DNA from: Actinomyces bovis
Lineage (GTDB): Bacteria; Actinomycetota; Actinomycetes; Actinomycetales; Actinomycetaceae
Length of the DNA stretch: 64,000 bases
Assembly (NCBI RefSeq): GCF_900444995.1
Contig: NZ_UAPQ01000009.1
Span: 1-64,000, forward strand
Reading direction: 5' to 3'
In this document: one piece after another, positions 24,092 through 33,484 of the stretch
Layout of the letters: every line of letters starts with the position of its first letter
Numbering within the stretch: position 1 is the stretch's first letter
Notes under the pieces: generated by a model
Seen by the model: the letters and a program-made list of their open reading frames with translations, nothing else
What the model was told of the DNA's origin: nothing
The model's database searches: none
Position numbers and translations under genes: made by a program

Positions 24092-26116
24092 GTGGCTATG
24101 GATCACGCCCGCGTGGCGAGAGACGTCATCCGTTACGTCGGAGGCGTCAACAACATCTCCGCAGCTGCGCACTGCGCGACACGCCTGCGGCTAGTACTAG
24201 CAGACCAGGAAAAGGTCGATCAGAAGGCACTCGATAGCGACCCGGACCTTAAGGGCACTTTCCTGGCCGGAGGCATGTACCAGATCATCGTGGGCCCGGG
24301 TGACGTGGACGTCGTCTACAAGCATATGGTCACCGATGGGGGAGTACGCGAGGTCTCCAAAGACGAGGCTAAGGAGGAAGCTGCTCAGGGAGGCAACCTT
24401 TTCTCTCGCTTCATCAAGATGATCGCGGACATCTTTGTGCCTGTGCTGCCAGCACTGATCGCTGGCGGTCTAATGATGGCGATCAACAACGTCCTGACCG
24501 CTAACTTCTTCTCCGGCTCTGCCTACATCACGGACAAGAATCCAGAGGGCCTGTACTCCCTGGTAGACAAGTTCTCCTGGCTCACCGACTATGCCGCCCT
24601 GATCAACATGATCTCTGCCGCGGCATTCTCCTTCCTGCCGATCCTCATCGGCTTCTCCGCTGCTAAGCGCTTCGGTGGGAATGTCTACCTGGGTGCGGCA
24701 ATCGGTGGCGCCATGGTCTCCTCCGACCTGCTGAACGCCTGGAACACCGGTGCTGCACTAGCCGGTGAAGCCCAGGTTGAGTACTGGCACCTATTCGGCA
24801 TGCAGGTGGCCAAGATTGGCTACCAGGCACAGGTCATTCCTACCCTGGCGGTCACCTTCGTCATGTGTGTGATCGAGAAGTGGTTGCACAAGCGCCTCAA
24901 GGGCACCGTTGACTTCCTACTGACGCCGCTCGTCACCATGCTGGTGACAGGATTCTTGGCCTTCATCGCCATCGGGCCGGTCACTCGACTCATCGCAGAG
25001 GGCCTGACCAACGGCATCTCCTGGGGCTACGACCACCTCTCAGCCTTTGGTGGCCTGCTATTCGGTTTGGTCTACTCGCCGATCGTTGTCACCGGCCTGC
25101 ACCAGTCCTTCCCCGCAGTGGAGATCCCGCTTATTACCAGTGGCGTTGGTGACTTCATCTTCCCGATTGCCTCTATGGCTAACGTGGCACAGGGTGCAGC
25201 CGCCCTGGCGGTCTTCTTCAAGGCTCACGACGCTAAGCTCAAGGGTCTGGCGGGCGCCGGTGGCGCCTCTGCGGTATTCGGTATTACCGAGCCAGCAATC
25301 TTCGGTGTCAACCTGCGACTGCGCTGGCCCTTCTTTGTGGCCATGGGGGCCGCAGCTTTGGGCTCCATGGGTGTGGCCCTGTTTGATGTGCGCGGCCAGG
25401 CGCTCGGAGCCGCAGGATTCGTGGGTCTGGTATCCATTAAGCCCAACGACATCCCCATGTACCTAGTGCTTGAAGCCCTGACCTTCATAATCTCCTTCGG
25501 TGCAGCCTTTGCCTACGCCTCCACCCCGCGGGGCAAGGCCAGTTTGGGAGCAGAGGAGGCAGCAGCCGCTGCCGCCGACGCCGACGATGCTGAGGCGCAG
25601 GTAGATGAAGGGGGAGCCGTCTCTCCACTGCCGGAGGGTGCGGAGCAGGATTTTGCCGTCGTAGCACCCCTGGCAGGCAAGGTAATCCCCTTGCCTGAGG
25701 TGGAAGACGAGGTGTTCTCCTCGGGTGCTCTAGGTGATGGTCTGGCCATCGAGCCCAGTGGGGGAGCGGTGGTTTCTCCGCTGGACGGGGAAGTCATTCT
25801 GGCATTCCCCACCGGTCACGCCTATGGCATCCGCTCCGCCAGCGGCATTGAGGTGCTAGTCCACGTGGGCATGGACACCGTCAAGATTGGGGGGAAGGGC
25901 TTTAGCCCCAAGGTTAAGCAAGGCGACCAAGTCCGCAAGGGCCAGTTGCTGGTTGAGGTTGACTGGGACGTGGTCAAGGAAGCCGGCTACCAGACTGTGA
26001 CGCCGGTAGTGGTTTCCAATGGCGCCCAGTTCGCTGGTGTCAGCGGCAAGACCGCCGGGACTGTGAGCTGCGGAGCCAAGCTCTACACAGTGGAGCCCGC
26101 CACAGTCAGCGCCTGA
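24092..26116 (+). CDS. scrA: Sucrose-type PTS transporter, EIIBCA
   Basis: 674 residues of a glucose/sucrose-superfamily PTS permease with all three domains. EIIB (1-90) carries Cys28 in AAHCATRLRLVL, the phosphorylation site. EIIC (about 105-465) has ten or so membrane helices, including IFVPVLPALIAGGLMMAINN and the GITEPAIFGVNLRL loop typical of substrate binding. A low-complexity Glu/Ala linker (about 480-510) leads to EIIA, where VLVHVGMDTVKIGG contains His591. The GTG at 24092 follows AAAGGAG at 6-7 nt; ATG 24098 is the alternative. It imports and phosphorylates sucrose for ScrB. A terminator follows. Confidence 0.93.
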   Translation: MAMDHARVARDVIRYVGGVNNISAAAHCATRLRLVLADQEKVDQKALDSDPDLKGTFLAGGMYQIIVGPGDVDVVYKHMVTDGGVREVSKDEAKEEAAQGGNLFSRFIKMIADIFVPVLPALIAGGLMMAINNVLTANFFSGSAYITDKNPEGLYSLVDKFSWLTDYAALINMISAAAFSFLPILIGFSAAKRFGGNVYLGAAIGGAMVSSDLLNAWNTGAALAGEAQVEYWHLFGMQVAKIGYQAQVIPTLAVTFVMCVIEKWLHKRLKGTVDFLLTPLVTMLVTGFLAFIAIGPVTRLIAEGLTNGISWGYDHLSAFGGLLFGLVYSPIVVTGLHQSFPAVEIPLITSGVGDFIFPIASMANVAQGAAALAVFFKAHDAKLKGLAGAGGASAVFGITEPAIFGVNLRLRWPFFVAMGAAALGSMGVALFDVRGQALGAAGFVGLVSIKPNDIPMYLVLEALTFIISFGAAFAYASTPRGKASLGAEEAAAAAADADDAEAQVDEGGAVSPLPEGAEQDFAVVAPLAGKVIPLPEVEDEVFSSGALGDGLAIEPSGGAVVSPLDGEVILAFPTGHAYGIRSASGIEVLVHVGMDTVKIGGKGFSPKVKQGDQVRKGQLLVEVDWDVVKEAGYQTVTPVVVSNGAQFAGVSGKTAGTVSCGAKLYTVEPATVSA

Positions 26117-26121
26117 TCCTG

Positions 26122-26166
26122 ATAAGAGTGGCCCGCCCTGCATATTGCGGGGCGGGCCACTCTTAT
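26122..26166. terminator. Bidirectional terminator between scrA and scrR
   Basis: A perfect 17-bp stem, ATAAGAGTGGCCCGCCC (26122-26138) pairing with 26150-26166, with an 11-nt loop. A/T-rich ends on both sides allow it to stop both scrA and the convergent scrR. Confidence 0.85.
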
Positions 26167-26182
26167 TGATCTGCTGTGATGC

Positions 26183-27190
26183 TCAGGTAGTCCAGCCGTC
26201 GACCAGCTCCACGGGAAGGACGCAGGGGAGTGGGGGAGCAGAGTCCTTCACGGGCGCGCCCACCTGCCGCTTTCCGATCTGCTCTACCAGAATGCTCACT
26301 GCCTGCTCAGCCAGGTCGGCGATGGGCTGGCGTACTGTTGTCAGACCCGGCAGGGCCCGACGCAGCGCCGTCGTCCCGTCAAAACCGACCACCTTAAAGT
26401 CCTCGGGAACCTTTAGGCCACGACGGCGGGCCCAGTCCAGCACGGTAGCGGCGGTGAGGTCATCAGTCGCGAAGACTGCGTCAATCTGTGCCGCCACAGA
26501 GTCCAGCTCCTTAAAGATCAACTGTTCGCGTTGGACGTCAGCGGTGTGGAAGGGCACGGTTAGTACGACTGGCTCGGCGCCGGAGTGTTGCAGGGCCTCG
26601 CGGTATCCGGTCTCGCGGAGGTTGCGTGGGCCGCTGGAAGAGCTGAGCAAAGCTGGGTGCTTGGCGCCAGCATCGAGAAGCCGCTGCGTGGCTAGCTTTC
26701 CTCCGGCAACGTTGTCGCAGCGGACATTTGGGACTCCGGGGATCTCGCGGTCGATGGAGACCAGCGGCATGCGGACCGTGGTGTATTCGGCAATATTCTC
26801 GTTGTGGGCCCCGGTGATGATTCCATCCACACGGTTGGAAAGCAGCAGGTCCAGGTACTGCTTCTCACGCTCTACATTGCCCATGGATGAGCAGATAAGC
26901 ACGCGGTAGCCGTGCTTTGCCAGCGCATTCTCCACGCCAACAGCCAGCTCGCCGAAGAAGGGGAGCGCCGTTGAGGGAACGATTAGCCCGACGGTGTGTG
27001 TGGACTTGCCGTGGAGGGCCCGTGCGAGCTGGTTGGGGTGGTAGTCGAGTTCTTTAATGGCCTCGGCTACGGCGTCGCGGGTGCGCTGAGAGAGGTAGCC
27101 GCGGTTGTTCAGTACGCGGGAGACTGTGGTCAGGGAGACGCCAGCGAGCTTCGCGACGTCAGCGAGCGTTGGTTCTCTCCGCTCTGCCAC
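26183..27190 (-). CDS. scrR: LacI-family sucrose repressor
   Basis: 335 residues. The N-terminal HTH is TLADVAKLAGVSLTTVSRVL followed by NNRGYLSQRT and the hinge helix PNQLARALHG. The sugar-binding core (about 60-330) has TVGLIVPSTALPFFGELAVG and the effector-contact region IDREIPGV...VAGGKLATQRLL. Its placement next to scrA/scrB and the LacI-like palindromes in front of both genes argue that it is the sucrose/fructose-responsive repressor. A site of the same sequence is not apparent before scrR itself. The gene is convergent with scrA. Confidence 0.9.
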   Translation of the reverse strand: MAERREPTLADVAKLAGVSLTTVSRVLNNRGYLSQRTRDAVAEAIKELDYHPNQLARALHGKSTHTVGLIVPSTALPFFGELAVGVENALAKHGYRVLICSSMGNVEREKQYLDLLLSNRVDGIITGAHNENIAEYTTVRMPLVSIDREIPGVPNVRCDNVAGGKLATQRLLDAGAKHPALLSSSSGPRNLRETGYREALQHSGAEPVVLTVPFHTADVQREQLIFKELDSVAAQIDAVFATDDLTAATVLDWARRRGLKVPEDFKVVGFDGTTALRRALPGLTTVRQPIADLAEQAVSILVEQIGKRQVGAPVKDSAPPLPCVLPVELVDGWTT

Positions 27191-27295
27191 GGAGTTCCTC
27201 CTTGTAAGACAGTTAGGTGCTTATCTGCCTGACCATGATAGGGGACAGTTACAAAGACGCCATTTGTCGACTGGCTGGCCGCAACCGAATTGGGC

Positions 27296-27949
27296 CTATG
27301 ACTTGTCCCTACCGTGCTCCAGCGTGCACAGCTGGGGGAACAAACTGCGATAGACCTCGATCATGGCTCGGGCTATGGCGGCGTGACCGGCGTCATTGGG
27401 GTGGATGAGGTCGCCTACGAGCTGGTTTTCATCACCATTTACGGCCTGGCTGACCGCATCGGTTGACTGGAGTCCGACGGCGGTGGCGGTGTCGTGGACC
27501 ATGGTCCGCACGACGGCGAAGCGTGGGCCCCGCTCCAACCAGGGAAAGAAGGGCGCCACAAGTATGGGCGTGCCAGGCAGGCGAGTGCGCAGGAAGGTCA
27601 GATCGTGCTCCACGGCCTGACGGACCAGTTCAAGCTGCGAGGGCAGCAGAGCGGCATCGTTTAACCCCAGGGAGACGGTGACGAGGTCTGGCTCGCAGCG
27701 CAAAACCGCCTCCAGCCAGGTCGTGTCGCAGGCGGAAGGTGAGCTCGAGCCGCCTGGGAGTTTTCCGCCGCGCCGGCAGAAGAAACCTAATCCGTCGGCC
27801 GCCAGATTGACTTCACGCCAACGCAGATGTTCACAAACCAGCGAGGTCCAGCGGTTGCGTGGATGGGTGATGGAGCCCCAGCCGGTGGTGACCGAGTCTC
27901 CCAGGAAAACCGCCGTGGGGAAGGGGGTGGGGCTCGGTGAGGTAGGCAT
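27296..27949 (-). CDS. SGNH/GDSL-family hydrolase
   Basis: 217 residues. Block I is VFLGDSVTTGWG with nucleophile Ser19; block II carries the Gly (NLAADGLGFF); block III is VSLGLNDAAL (Asn); block V is LIHPNDAGHAAIARAM with the catalytic Asp-x-x-His. No signal peptide is evident, so it is likely cytoplasmic. SGNH enzymes are esterases, lipases or deacetylases, and the substrate is not predictable. It sits beside scrR but is separated by 105 bp and has its own leaderless promoter. Confidence 0.9.
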   Translation of the reverse strand: MPTSPSPTPFPTAVFLGDSVTTGWGSITHPRNRWTSLVCEHLRWREVNLAADGLGFFCRRGGKLPGGSSSPSACDTTWLEAVLRCEPDLVTVSLGLNDAALLPSQLELVRQAVEHDLTFLRTRLPGTPILVAPFFPWLERGPRFAVVRTMVHDTATAVGLQSTDAVSQAVNGDENQLVGDLIHPNDAGHAAIARAMIEVYRSLFPQLCTLEHGRDKS

Positions 27950-27961
27950 GAGCTGAGCCTA
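27950..27961 (-). promoter_or_regulatory. Leaderless promoter of the SGNH hydrolase gene
   Basis: On the minus strand TAGGCT (27961-27956) is followed by CAGCTC and the ATG at 27949, the TANNNT-N6 arrangement. Confidence 0.55.
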
Positions 27962-28148
27962 GGTCCTGACTCTCGTGACGGTGGGAGGTGCGCAAGCTTT
28001 GCCGAAAATGACATAATGTACATTATCGGCGATACCCTTAGAGTTGATGCATCTACCAGCGGCCCGACTGTCCAGTTAGTGCGTCTGTAGGCGCATGCCT
28101 AAGTGGTTTGCTGGAACGGCGCCTGTGGCGCCATGAGTTCCGTGAGCG

Positions 28149-28343
28149 TCACTTGCCGTAGCGCTTGTAGACGGCCTGCTTGGATACGCCCAAGCTGGCG
28201 CCGATGGCCACCCAGCTAAAGCCGGCGTTTCTGGCGCGCCGCACAGCGATCGCTTGCGCCGCATCTAGTTCCTTGCGTTCGGCGGCAATCATGCGGAGCG
28301 TGTCTAAGGGGCCGTCTCCAGCGGCGTCTACTGCGGTTTGCAT
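28149..28343 (-). CDS. Small helix-turn-helix protein
   Basis: 64 residues. An N-terminal helical half (MQTAVDAAGDGPLDTLRMIA) with a basic AIAVRRARN stretch precedes a C-terminal HTH, GFSWVAIGASLGVSKQAVYK, ending RYGK. Small proteins of this form occur in actinobacteria as possible transcription factors. TACGGT lies 7 nt before the ATG (minus strand). It is divergent from the UvrA-like gene across a 126-bp region containing a 28-bp inverted repeat, so local regulation is likely. Confidence 0.7.
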   Translation of the reverse strand: MQTAVDAAGDGPLDTLRMIAAERKELDAAQAIAVRRARNAGFSWVAIGASLGVSKQAVYKRYGK

Positions 28344-28415
28344 GTGTCATACCGTAGTTGACTTGCGCGGTTTAGGCAATCTCGGCAACGCAGGGTTTTG
28401 TCATAAGTAAGACCA

Positions 28416-28443
28416 CAGTTCGACACTAGGCAGTATCGAACTG
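28416..28443. promoter_or_regulatory. Inverted-repeat operator candidate in divergent region
   Basis: CAGTTCGA (28416-28423) and TCGAACTG (28436-28443) form a perfect inverted repeat with a 12-nt spacer, 26 bp upstream of the UvrA-like start. The half-sites contain GTTCGA/TCGAAC, the elements of the actinobacterial SOS box, but in outward order and with the wrong spacing for LexA. Confidence 0.5.
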
Positions 28444-28469
28444 CCCTACCAGACAGGCAGAATCACCAT

Positions 28470-30896
28470 ATGACCAAAACTAGCCAGCCTGCGCAGATCT
28501 CCACCGCCGACTCACACGACTACATTCGCGTCACCGGCGCCCGGGAGAACAACCTGCGCGGCTGCGACGTCGTAATCCCCAAACGGAGGCTCACGGTCTT
28601 CACCGGGGTCTCTGGCTCCGGCAAATCCTCCCTGGTGTTCTCCACCATCGCCGCCGAGTCTCGGCGCCTGATCAACGAGACCTACCCCAGCTTCGTGCAA
28701 GGCTTCATGCCCTCCACCGCCCACCCCGACGTCGATTCCCTGGAAGGTCTCACTCCGGCAATCATCGTCGACCAGGAACGCTTGGGCGCTAATCCACGCT
28801 CCACCCTAGGCACCGCTAGTGATCTCAATAGCGCCCTGAGAATCCTCTTCTCTCGCCTGTCCACGCCCCAGATCGGTGGCCCCCAAGCCTTTGCCTTCAA
28901 CATCCCCTCTGTCACCGGCGGTGGAGCCATAAAAACCGTCAAGGCCGGACGCACCGTCACGCAGCACAAGCACTTTAGTATCCAAGGTGGGATGTGCCCG
29001 CGCTGCGAAGGCACCGGCCGCGTCACAGACATTGACCTAGCTGCCGTTTATGACGAGAAGCTCTCCCTGCTAGAAGGGGCCATCAAGGTTCCCGGCTACA
29101 CCCCGGATGGCTGGCTAGTACGGGTTTTTGCAGAGTCTGGCTTCCTGCCAGCGAGCAAACCTATTCGCAGTTTTACCAAGAAGGAGCTTGAAGACTTCCT
29201 CCACAAAGAGCCCACCAAGGTCAAGATCGACACCCACCAGATGACCTACGAGGGACTCTTACCCAAGCTCCGCAAGTCAATCCTTTCCAAGGACCCTGAG
29301 GCACTGCAGCCACATCTGCGCGCCTTCGTAGACCGCGCCGTCGTTTTCCAAAGCTGCCCCGAATGCGAAGGCACCCGCCTGGCCGAATCAGCTCGCCAGT
29401 CCACCATCGCCGGTATCTCCATCGCGCAGGCCTGCGCGATGCAGCTCAGCGATTTGGCCACCTGGGTCAGCGGACTGGAAGCCGCAGCCAAGGCAGAAAC
29501 CAAGGCACCAACCGACGCCCAGGCGGTGCAGGGAATCACCGGAGTCGCTCCTTTACTCACCCGCCTGCGTGAAAGCCTGAACGCCTTTGTGAGCATCGGC
29601 CTTGGCTACCTTTCGCTGGACCGACCCGCCTCCACCCTCTCAGGCGGTGAGGCTCAGCGCATGAAACTCGTGCGCCACCTGGGCTCTGCGCTCACGGATG
29701 TCACCTATGTCTTCGACGAGCCCAGCATCGGTCTGCACCCGCACGACATCGCCGCCATGAACGAACTGCTAATTTCCCTGCGAGATAAGGGCAACACCGT
29801 ACTGGTGGTGGAACACAAACCCGAGGTAATCGCCATCGCCGACCACGTGATCGACCTAGGCCCCGGCGCAGGCAGCGCTGGTGGCCAAGTCGTCTTCACA
29901 GGCAGCGTGGATGAACTGCGCGCAGCCGACACGCTCACCGGCAAGCACCTAGCCTTCCGCGCCAGTCTCAAATCCAGCCCCCGCTCCCCCACCGGATTCA
30001 TTGAGATCCGCGGTGCCAGCACGAATAACCTGCGCCAAGTCGACGTCGACCTGCCCCGCGGTGTCCTCACAGTCGTTACCGGGGTGGCAGGCTCCGGCAA
30101 ATCCAGCCTCATCCACGGACACCTCTCCCCTCAAGACGGCGTAGTCACCATTGATCAGTCCCCCATCAAAGGCTCGCGCCGCTCAAACCCCGCCACCTAC
30201 ACGGGCCTGCTGGAGCACATCCGCAAAGCCTTCGCTAAAGCCAACAGCGTCAAACCCGCACTGTTCTCCGCCAACTCCGAAGGCGCCTGCCCCGTTTGCA
30301 ATGGCGCCGGCGTGATCGACACGGAGCTGGGCTTTATGGAGACCGTAACCACCACCTGCCAGGCCTGCGAAGGGCGCCGCTACAACGACGAGGTGCTCAT
30401 CTACACCTTCGGTGGCAAGTCGATCGCGGAGGTGCTGGCCTTGAGTGCTTCTGAGGCATTGGAACTGTTCAGTGCCAAGGAGAGCCGCGTGCCCGCCGCC
30501 ACCAAGATCCTGCGATCACTATGCGATGTCGGCCTGGGATACCTCCGGCTCGGTCAAGCGCTCAACACCCTGTCTGGTGGTGAACGCCAGCGGCTGAAGC
30601 TGGCGGTCTACCTACGCGAAGCCGGTGAGGTGCTCGTGCTTGACGAGCCTACTGTAGGGCTGCACCTGGCAGATATTCAGGCAATGCTGGAACTGCTAGA
30701 TCATCTAGTGGACACCGGCAGGACCGTGGTGGTCATTGAGCATCACCAAGCGGTGATGGCTAACGCTGACTGGATCATTGACCTGGGCCCCGGCGCCGGA
30801 CATGACGGCGGCCAGGTGGTCTTCACCGGTACGCCCGCTGAGCTGGTGCACAGTCGGGAAACTCTCACCGGCGAATACCTAGCGCGCTATCTCTAA
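28470..30896 (+). CDS. UvrA-like ABC ATPase (short form)
   Basis: 808 residues, shorter than UvrA (about 950). Two ABC modules are seen: [18 protein letters not shown] (Walker A, about 46) with signature [12 protein letters not shown], and [18 protein letters not shown] with signature [12 protein letters not shown]. Zinc-knuckle motifs [26 protein letters not shown] and CQACEG punctuate each half. The UvrB-binding region of UvrA appears reduced, as in UvrA2/DrrC-type proteins tied to drug tolerance or DNA-lesion handling. CAGAAT lies 6 nt before the ATG. The stop TAA overlaps the convergent pfkA stop by two bases. Confidence 0.88.
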   Translation: MTKTSQPAQISTADSHDYIRVTGARENNLRGCDVVIPKRRLTVFTGVSGSGKSSLVFSTIAAESRRLINETYPSFVQGFMPSTAHPDVDSLEGLTPAIIVDQERLGANPRSTLGTASDLNSALRILFSRLSTPQIGGPQAFAFNIPSVTGGGAIKTVKAGRTVTQHKHFSIQGGMCPRCEGTGRVTDIDLAAVYDEKLSLLEGAIKVPGYTPDGWLVRVFAESGFLPASKPIRSFTKKELEDFLHKEPTKVKIDTHQMTYEGLLPKLRKSILSKDPEALQPHLRAFVDRAVVFQSCPECEGTRLAESARQSTIAGISIAQACAMQLSDLATWVSGLEAAAKAETKAPTDAQAVQGITGVAPLLTRLRESLNAFVSIGLGYLSLDRPASTLSGGEAQRMKLVRHLGSALTDVTYVFDEPSIGLHPHDIAAMNELLISLRDKGNTVLVVEHKPEVIAIADHVIDLGPGAGSAGGQVVFTGSVDELRAADTLTGKHLAFRASLKSSPRSPTGFIEIRGASTNNLRQVDVDLPRGVLTVVTGVAGSGKSSLIHGHLSPQDGVVTIDQSPIKGSRRSNPATYTGLLEHIRKAFAKANSVKPALFSANSEGACPVCNGAGVIDTELGFMETVTTTCQACEGRRYNDEVLIYTFGGKSIAEVLALSASEALELFSAKESRVPAATKILRSLCDVGLGYLRLGQALNTLSGGERQRLKLAVYLREAGEVLVLDEPTVGLHLADIQAMLELLDHLVDTGRTVVVIEHHQAVMANADWIIDLGPGAGHDGGQVVFTGTPAELVHSRETLTGEYLARYL

Positions 30897-32017
30897 TCCC
30901 CCAGTGCGGTCCCGACGGCGCGGGCCGCCTGGATCCACTCGTGATCCCGAGGCACCTGCTTAACCTTTCCAGCCACCTGTTTGAGTGGCACTAGCTCGGT
31001 GCCCGTGCCACGGTCGCCAACCATGACGCCAAAGTTTCCCTCTGCTACCGCCTGGGCACCTGCCACCCCCAGGCGGGTGCCCAACAAACGGTCGGTAGCG
31101 TTCGGAGTGCCGCCACGCTGCACGTAGCCCAGGATGGTTACGCGGGCTTCCAGGCCTGTGCGTTCCTCCAACTGCGTGGCCAGAGTGAAGGTATTGGCCC
31201 GGTGAGATGCCTCAAGTCGCTTCACCCCCCGCTTAGCCGCTGCCTTGGCCTCCGGGGTGGAAGCATCAGCCACCAAGGCTTGCGCATCATCGATCTCTGC
31301 CCTATCGGCCTTGCTCAGCGCGCCCTCAGCCACCGCTACCACAGAGAAAGTAGAGCCGTAGGAGCGACGCCGCTCAATCCGCTCGGCGATCGCATCGACG
31401 TCGTAGGGAATCTCTGGCAGCAGGATCACATCGGCGCCCCCAGCAATGCCTGCCCCCAGGGCCAGCCAACCGGCCCGGTGCCCCATGATCTCCGTGAGGA
31501 TGATGCGGTGATGAGAGTGAGCCGTGGAATGCAGGCGGTCCACAGCTTCCGTGGCGATCTCCAAAGCAGTGGAAAAGCCAAAGGATGAGTCCGTGCCCAC
31601 GATGTCGTTGTCGATCGTCTTGGGCAGGTGCAGGACATTCAAACCAGCTTCCATGAGGCGCTTGGCATTCTTGGCGGTGCCGCCTCCACCCAAACAGACC
31701 AGGGCGTCGAGCTTATTGGCCTCGTAGTTCTCCACAATCGTGGGGATCATGTCACGGACTTCGCCATCCACCAGCATGCGGTGCACCTTGTCCCGGCTGG
31801 TGCCCAGCATGGTGCCACCAATCGTAAGGATTCCCGCTAGGGCACTGCCGTCCAACTCAATGGTGCGGTTTTCAGCCAGGCCACGCATACCATCCCGGAA
31901 GCCGATCAGCTCCCAACCGTGCTCTTGAATTGCGGCTTTGCCAAAGCCACGGATAGCTGCGTTCAGACCAGGGGCGTCGCCGCCAGCGGTGAGGATGCCA
32001 ATGCGCTTGGGAGTCAT
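30893..32017 (-). CDS. pfkA: 6-phosphofructokinase
   Basis: 374 residues from the ATG at 32017 ([20 protein letters not shown]). It phosphorylates fructose 6-phosphate to the 1,6-bisphosphate. Motifs: [13 protein letters not shown], then [16 protein letters not shown] where other PFKs have GGDGS, the PKTIDNDI segment with catalytic Asp, and [15 protein letters not shown] Gly at the position of E. coli Gly104 and a Lys in PKTIDND form the mixed pattern of some ATP- or PPi-using actinobacterial PFKs, so the phosphoryl donor is uncertain. The box AATACT lies 6 nt before the start. It is convergent with the UvrA-like gene with no space for a terminator. Confidence 0.93.
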   Translation of the reverse strand: MTPKRIGILTAGGDAPGLNAAIRGFGKAAIQEHGWELIGFRDGMRGLAENRTIELDGSALAGILTIGGTMLGTSRDKVHRMLVDGEVRDMIPTIVENYEANKLDALVCLGGGGTAKNAKRLMEAGLNVLHLPKTIDNDIVGTDSSFGFSTALEIATEAVDRLHSTAHSHHRIILTEIMGHRAGWLALGAGIAGGADVILLPEIPYDVDAIAERIERRRSYGSTFSVVAVAEGALSKADRAEIDDAQALVADASTPEAKAAAKRGVKRLEASHRANTFTLATQLEERTGLEARVTILGYVQRGGTPNATDRLLGTRLGVAGAQAVAEGNFGVMVGDRGTGTELVPLKQVAGKVKQVPRDHEWIQAARAVGTALGD

Positions 32018-32213
32018 GGGCCAAGTATTACCCCAAGTGGTGGCCTCAAGCGGCGGCTTTGGTACCGCCTTCAGCAGAGGATGGGCCGAGTTGGTAGGCA
32101 AACCGGTAAGATATGTGGCGGTGCGCCTGCCGGGAACCAACCCGTCCACTGAGGCGCCACCAAACTGGTGGGTTCTGCCCCACCGTCCCCACCCACCTAG
32201 GAGAGGCAAAAGC

Positions 32214-32567
32214 ATGGCTGACCGCGCACTGCGAGGGATGACCATTGGCGCAAAGTCAATGGAAACCGAGGAGGGCGTTGAGTTCGCCGAGCGGATGAAT
32301 GTCAGCTATGAGTGCCCCCTGGGGCATATCACCACGCTGCCGATGTCTGTTGAGGCGGAAGTGCCCCCCACCTGGGAGTGCCCCGAATGTGGCCAGGTGG
32401 CCAGCCTGCGTGGCGAGGAGGAGCCGGAGGCTGAGGCTCCTAAGAAGGCTCCGCGCACCCACTGGGATATGCTCTTGGAGCGCCGCAGCATTGACGAGCT
32501 CAAGGTGCTGCTGGATGAGCGGCTAGAGATGCTGCGCACCGGTGAGATTTACCGCGAGCGCATGTGA
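32214..32567 (+). CDS. rbpA: RNA polymerase-binding protein RbpA
   Basis: 117 residues with AGGAG upstream of the ATG. Actinobacterium-specific RNA polymerase partner that stabilises sigma-A promoter complexes. The N-terminal tail ([20 protein letters not shown]) is followed by the zinc domain with CPLGH and CPECG, a basic linker [16 protein letters not shown], and the sigma-interacting helix [18 protein letters not shown]. The pairing with ppm1 convergent next door matches Rv2050-Rv2051c. Confidence 0.95.
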   Translation: MADRALRGMTIGAKSMETEEGVEFAERMNVSYECPLGHITTLPMSVEAEVPPTWECPECGQVASLRGEEEPEAEAPKKAPRTHWDMLLERRSIDELKVLLDERLEMLRTGEIYRERM

Positions 32568-32615
32568 AGCGCTGCTTCAGCAGTTGCCTGGCGTTCTAAG
32601 CACCAGATTTAACCC

Positions 32616-32659
32616 GACGGCGGTGCCGCTCCCCTATCCGGGAGGCTGGCACCGCCGTC
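32616..32659. terminator. Bidirectional terminator between rbpA and ppm1
   Basis: GACGGCGGTGCC (32616-32627) pairs perfectly with GGCACCGCCGTC (32648-32659) across a 20-nt loop, between convergent genes. Confidence 0.75.
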
Positions 32660-32677
32660 GTAGCTTTGAGCGCCGAT

Positions 32678-33466
32678 TTAGCGTTTGGCGCGGAACTTGG
32701 CCAGGGCATCGGCTGCTGCGTTCAGCCCTTTTTGTGCGACTTCCAGTGCCTGTCCGCCCCGCTTGGCCAAGCCCCAACGGGTGACCAGGGAAAGCTCCTC
32801 GGTGAAAATGCCGCCGGAGAGTTTGGACTGTCCGGCCTCGCGCTCCAGGAAGGTAATCGGCATCTCCACGATCCGGCCGCCGGCCTCATCGACCAGCTTG
32901 GTCATATTGACCTGGAAGCCGTAGCCCAGCGCCTCTACCTTGCCCAGGTTGAGGCGGCGCAGGAACTCCGCACGGTAGACGCGGAAGCCAGCAGTTGCGT
33001 CTTTGACGCGCATGCCGAGCATCGCGGAGATGTAGAGGTTGCCAGCGCGCGACAGGGCCACACGCTTGGCGTCCCATCCCTGGGTGGCGCCCCCGCTAAC
33101 CCAGCGGGAGCCAATGACTAAGTCTGGGGAATCGGCCATCTCTGCGCGCTGGACCAGCAGCGCTAGGTCCTCGGCGCGGTGAGAGCCATCTGCGTCCATT
33201 TCACAGATCAGCTCATAGCCTTCCTTTAGCGCCCAGTCGAAGCCTGCTAGGTAGGCCGGGCCCAGACCGTTCTTCTCGGTGCGGTGCAGGACGTGAATCT
33301 GCTCATCTGCGGAGGCACGCTCGTCTGCGTAAGCGCCGGTTCCGTCTGGTGAGGCGTCGTCGACCACCAGGATGTGGCCGGCGGGCAGTTCCTTGCGGAC
33401 GCGGTCCAGGGCTCCGGGGAGGGAATCAATCTCGTTGAACGTCGGGATGACGACCAGGGTCTTCAA
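32678..33466 (-). CDS. ppm1: Polyprenol-phosphate mannosyltransferase (dolichol-P-mannose synthase type)
   Basis: 262 residues starting at a TTG preceded by GGAAGG. Family 2 glycosyltransferase using GDP-mannose to make polyprenyl-phosphate mannose for lipoglycans. Motifs are VVIPTFNEIDSLPGAL at the N-terminus, HILVVDDASPDGTGAYA, CEMDADGSHRAEDL (catalytic DxD), and DATAGFRVYRAEFL; the C-terminal part (FLEREAGQSKLSGGIF) carries the usual QxxSK-type motif. It lies 18 bp downstream of lnt, which provides the membrane domain that is fused to Ppm1 in mycobacteria. No membrane helix of its own is apparent. Confidence 0.93.
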   Translation of the reverse strand: MKTLVVIPTFNEIDSLPGALDRVRKELPAGHILVVDDASPDGTGAYADERASADEQIHVLHRTEKNGLGPAYLAGFDWALKEGYELICEMDADGSHRAEDLALLVQRAEMADSPDLVIGSRWVSGGATQGWDAKRVALSRAGNLYISAMLGMRVKDATAGFRVYRAEFLRRLNLGKVEALGYGFQVNMTKLVDEAGGRIVEMPITFLEREAGQSKLSGGIFTEELSLVTRWGLAKRGGQALEVAQKGLNAAADALAKFRAKR

Positions 33467-33484
33467 GTTGGGCCTTCCGATGTT

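Noticed and set aside
28416-28443. LexA/SOS box before the UvrA-like gene
   Set aside because: The half-sites are in reversed order and 12 nt apart; the actinobacterial box needs TCGAAC-N4-GTTCGA.
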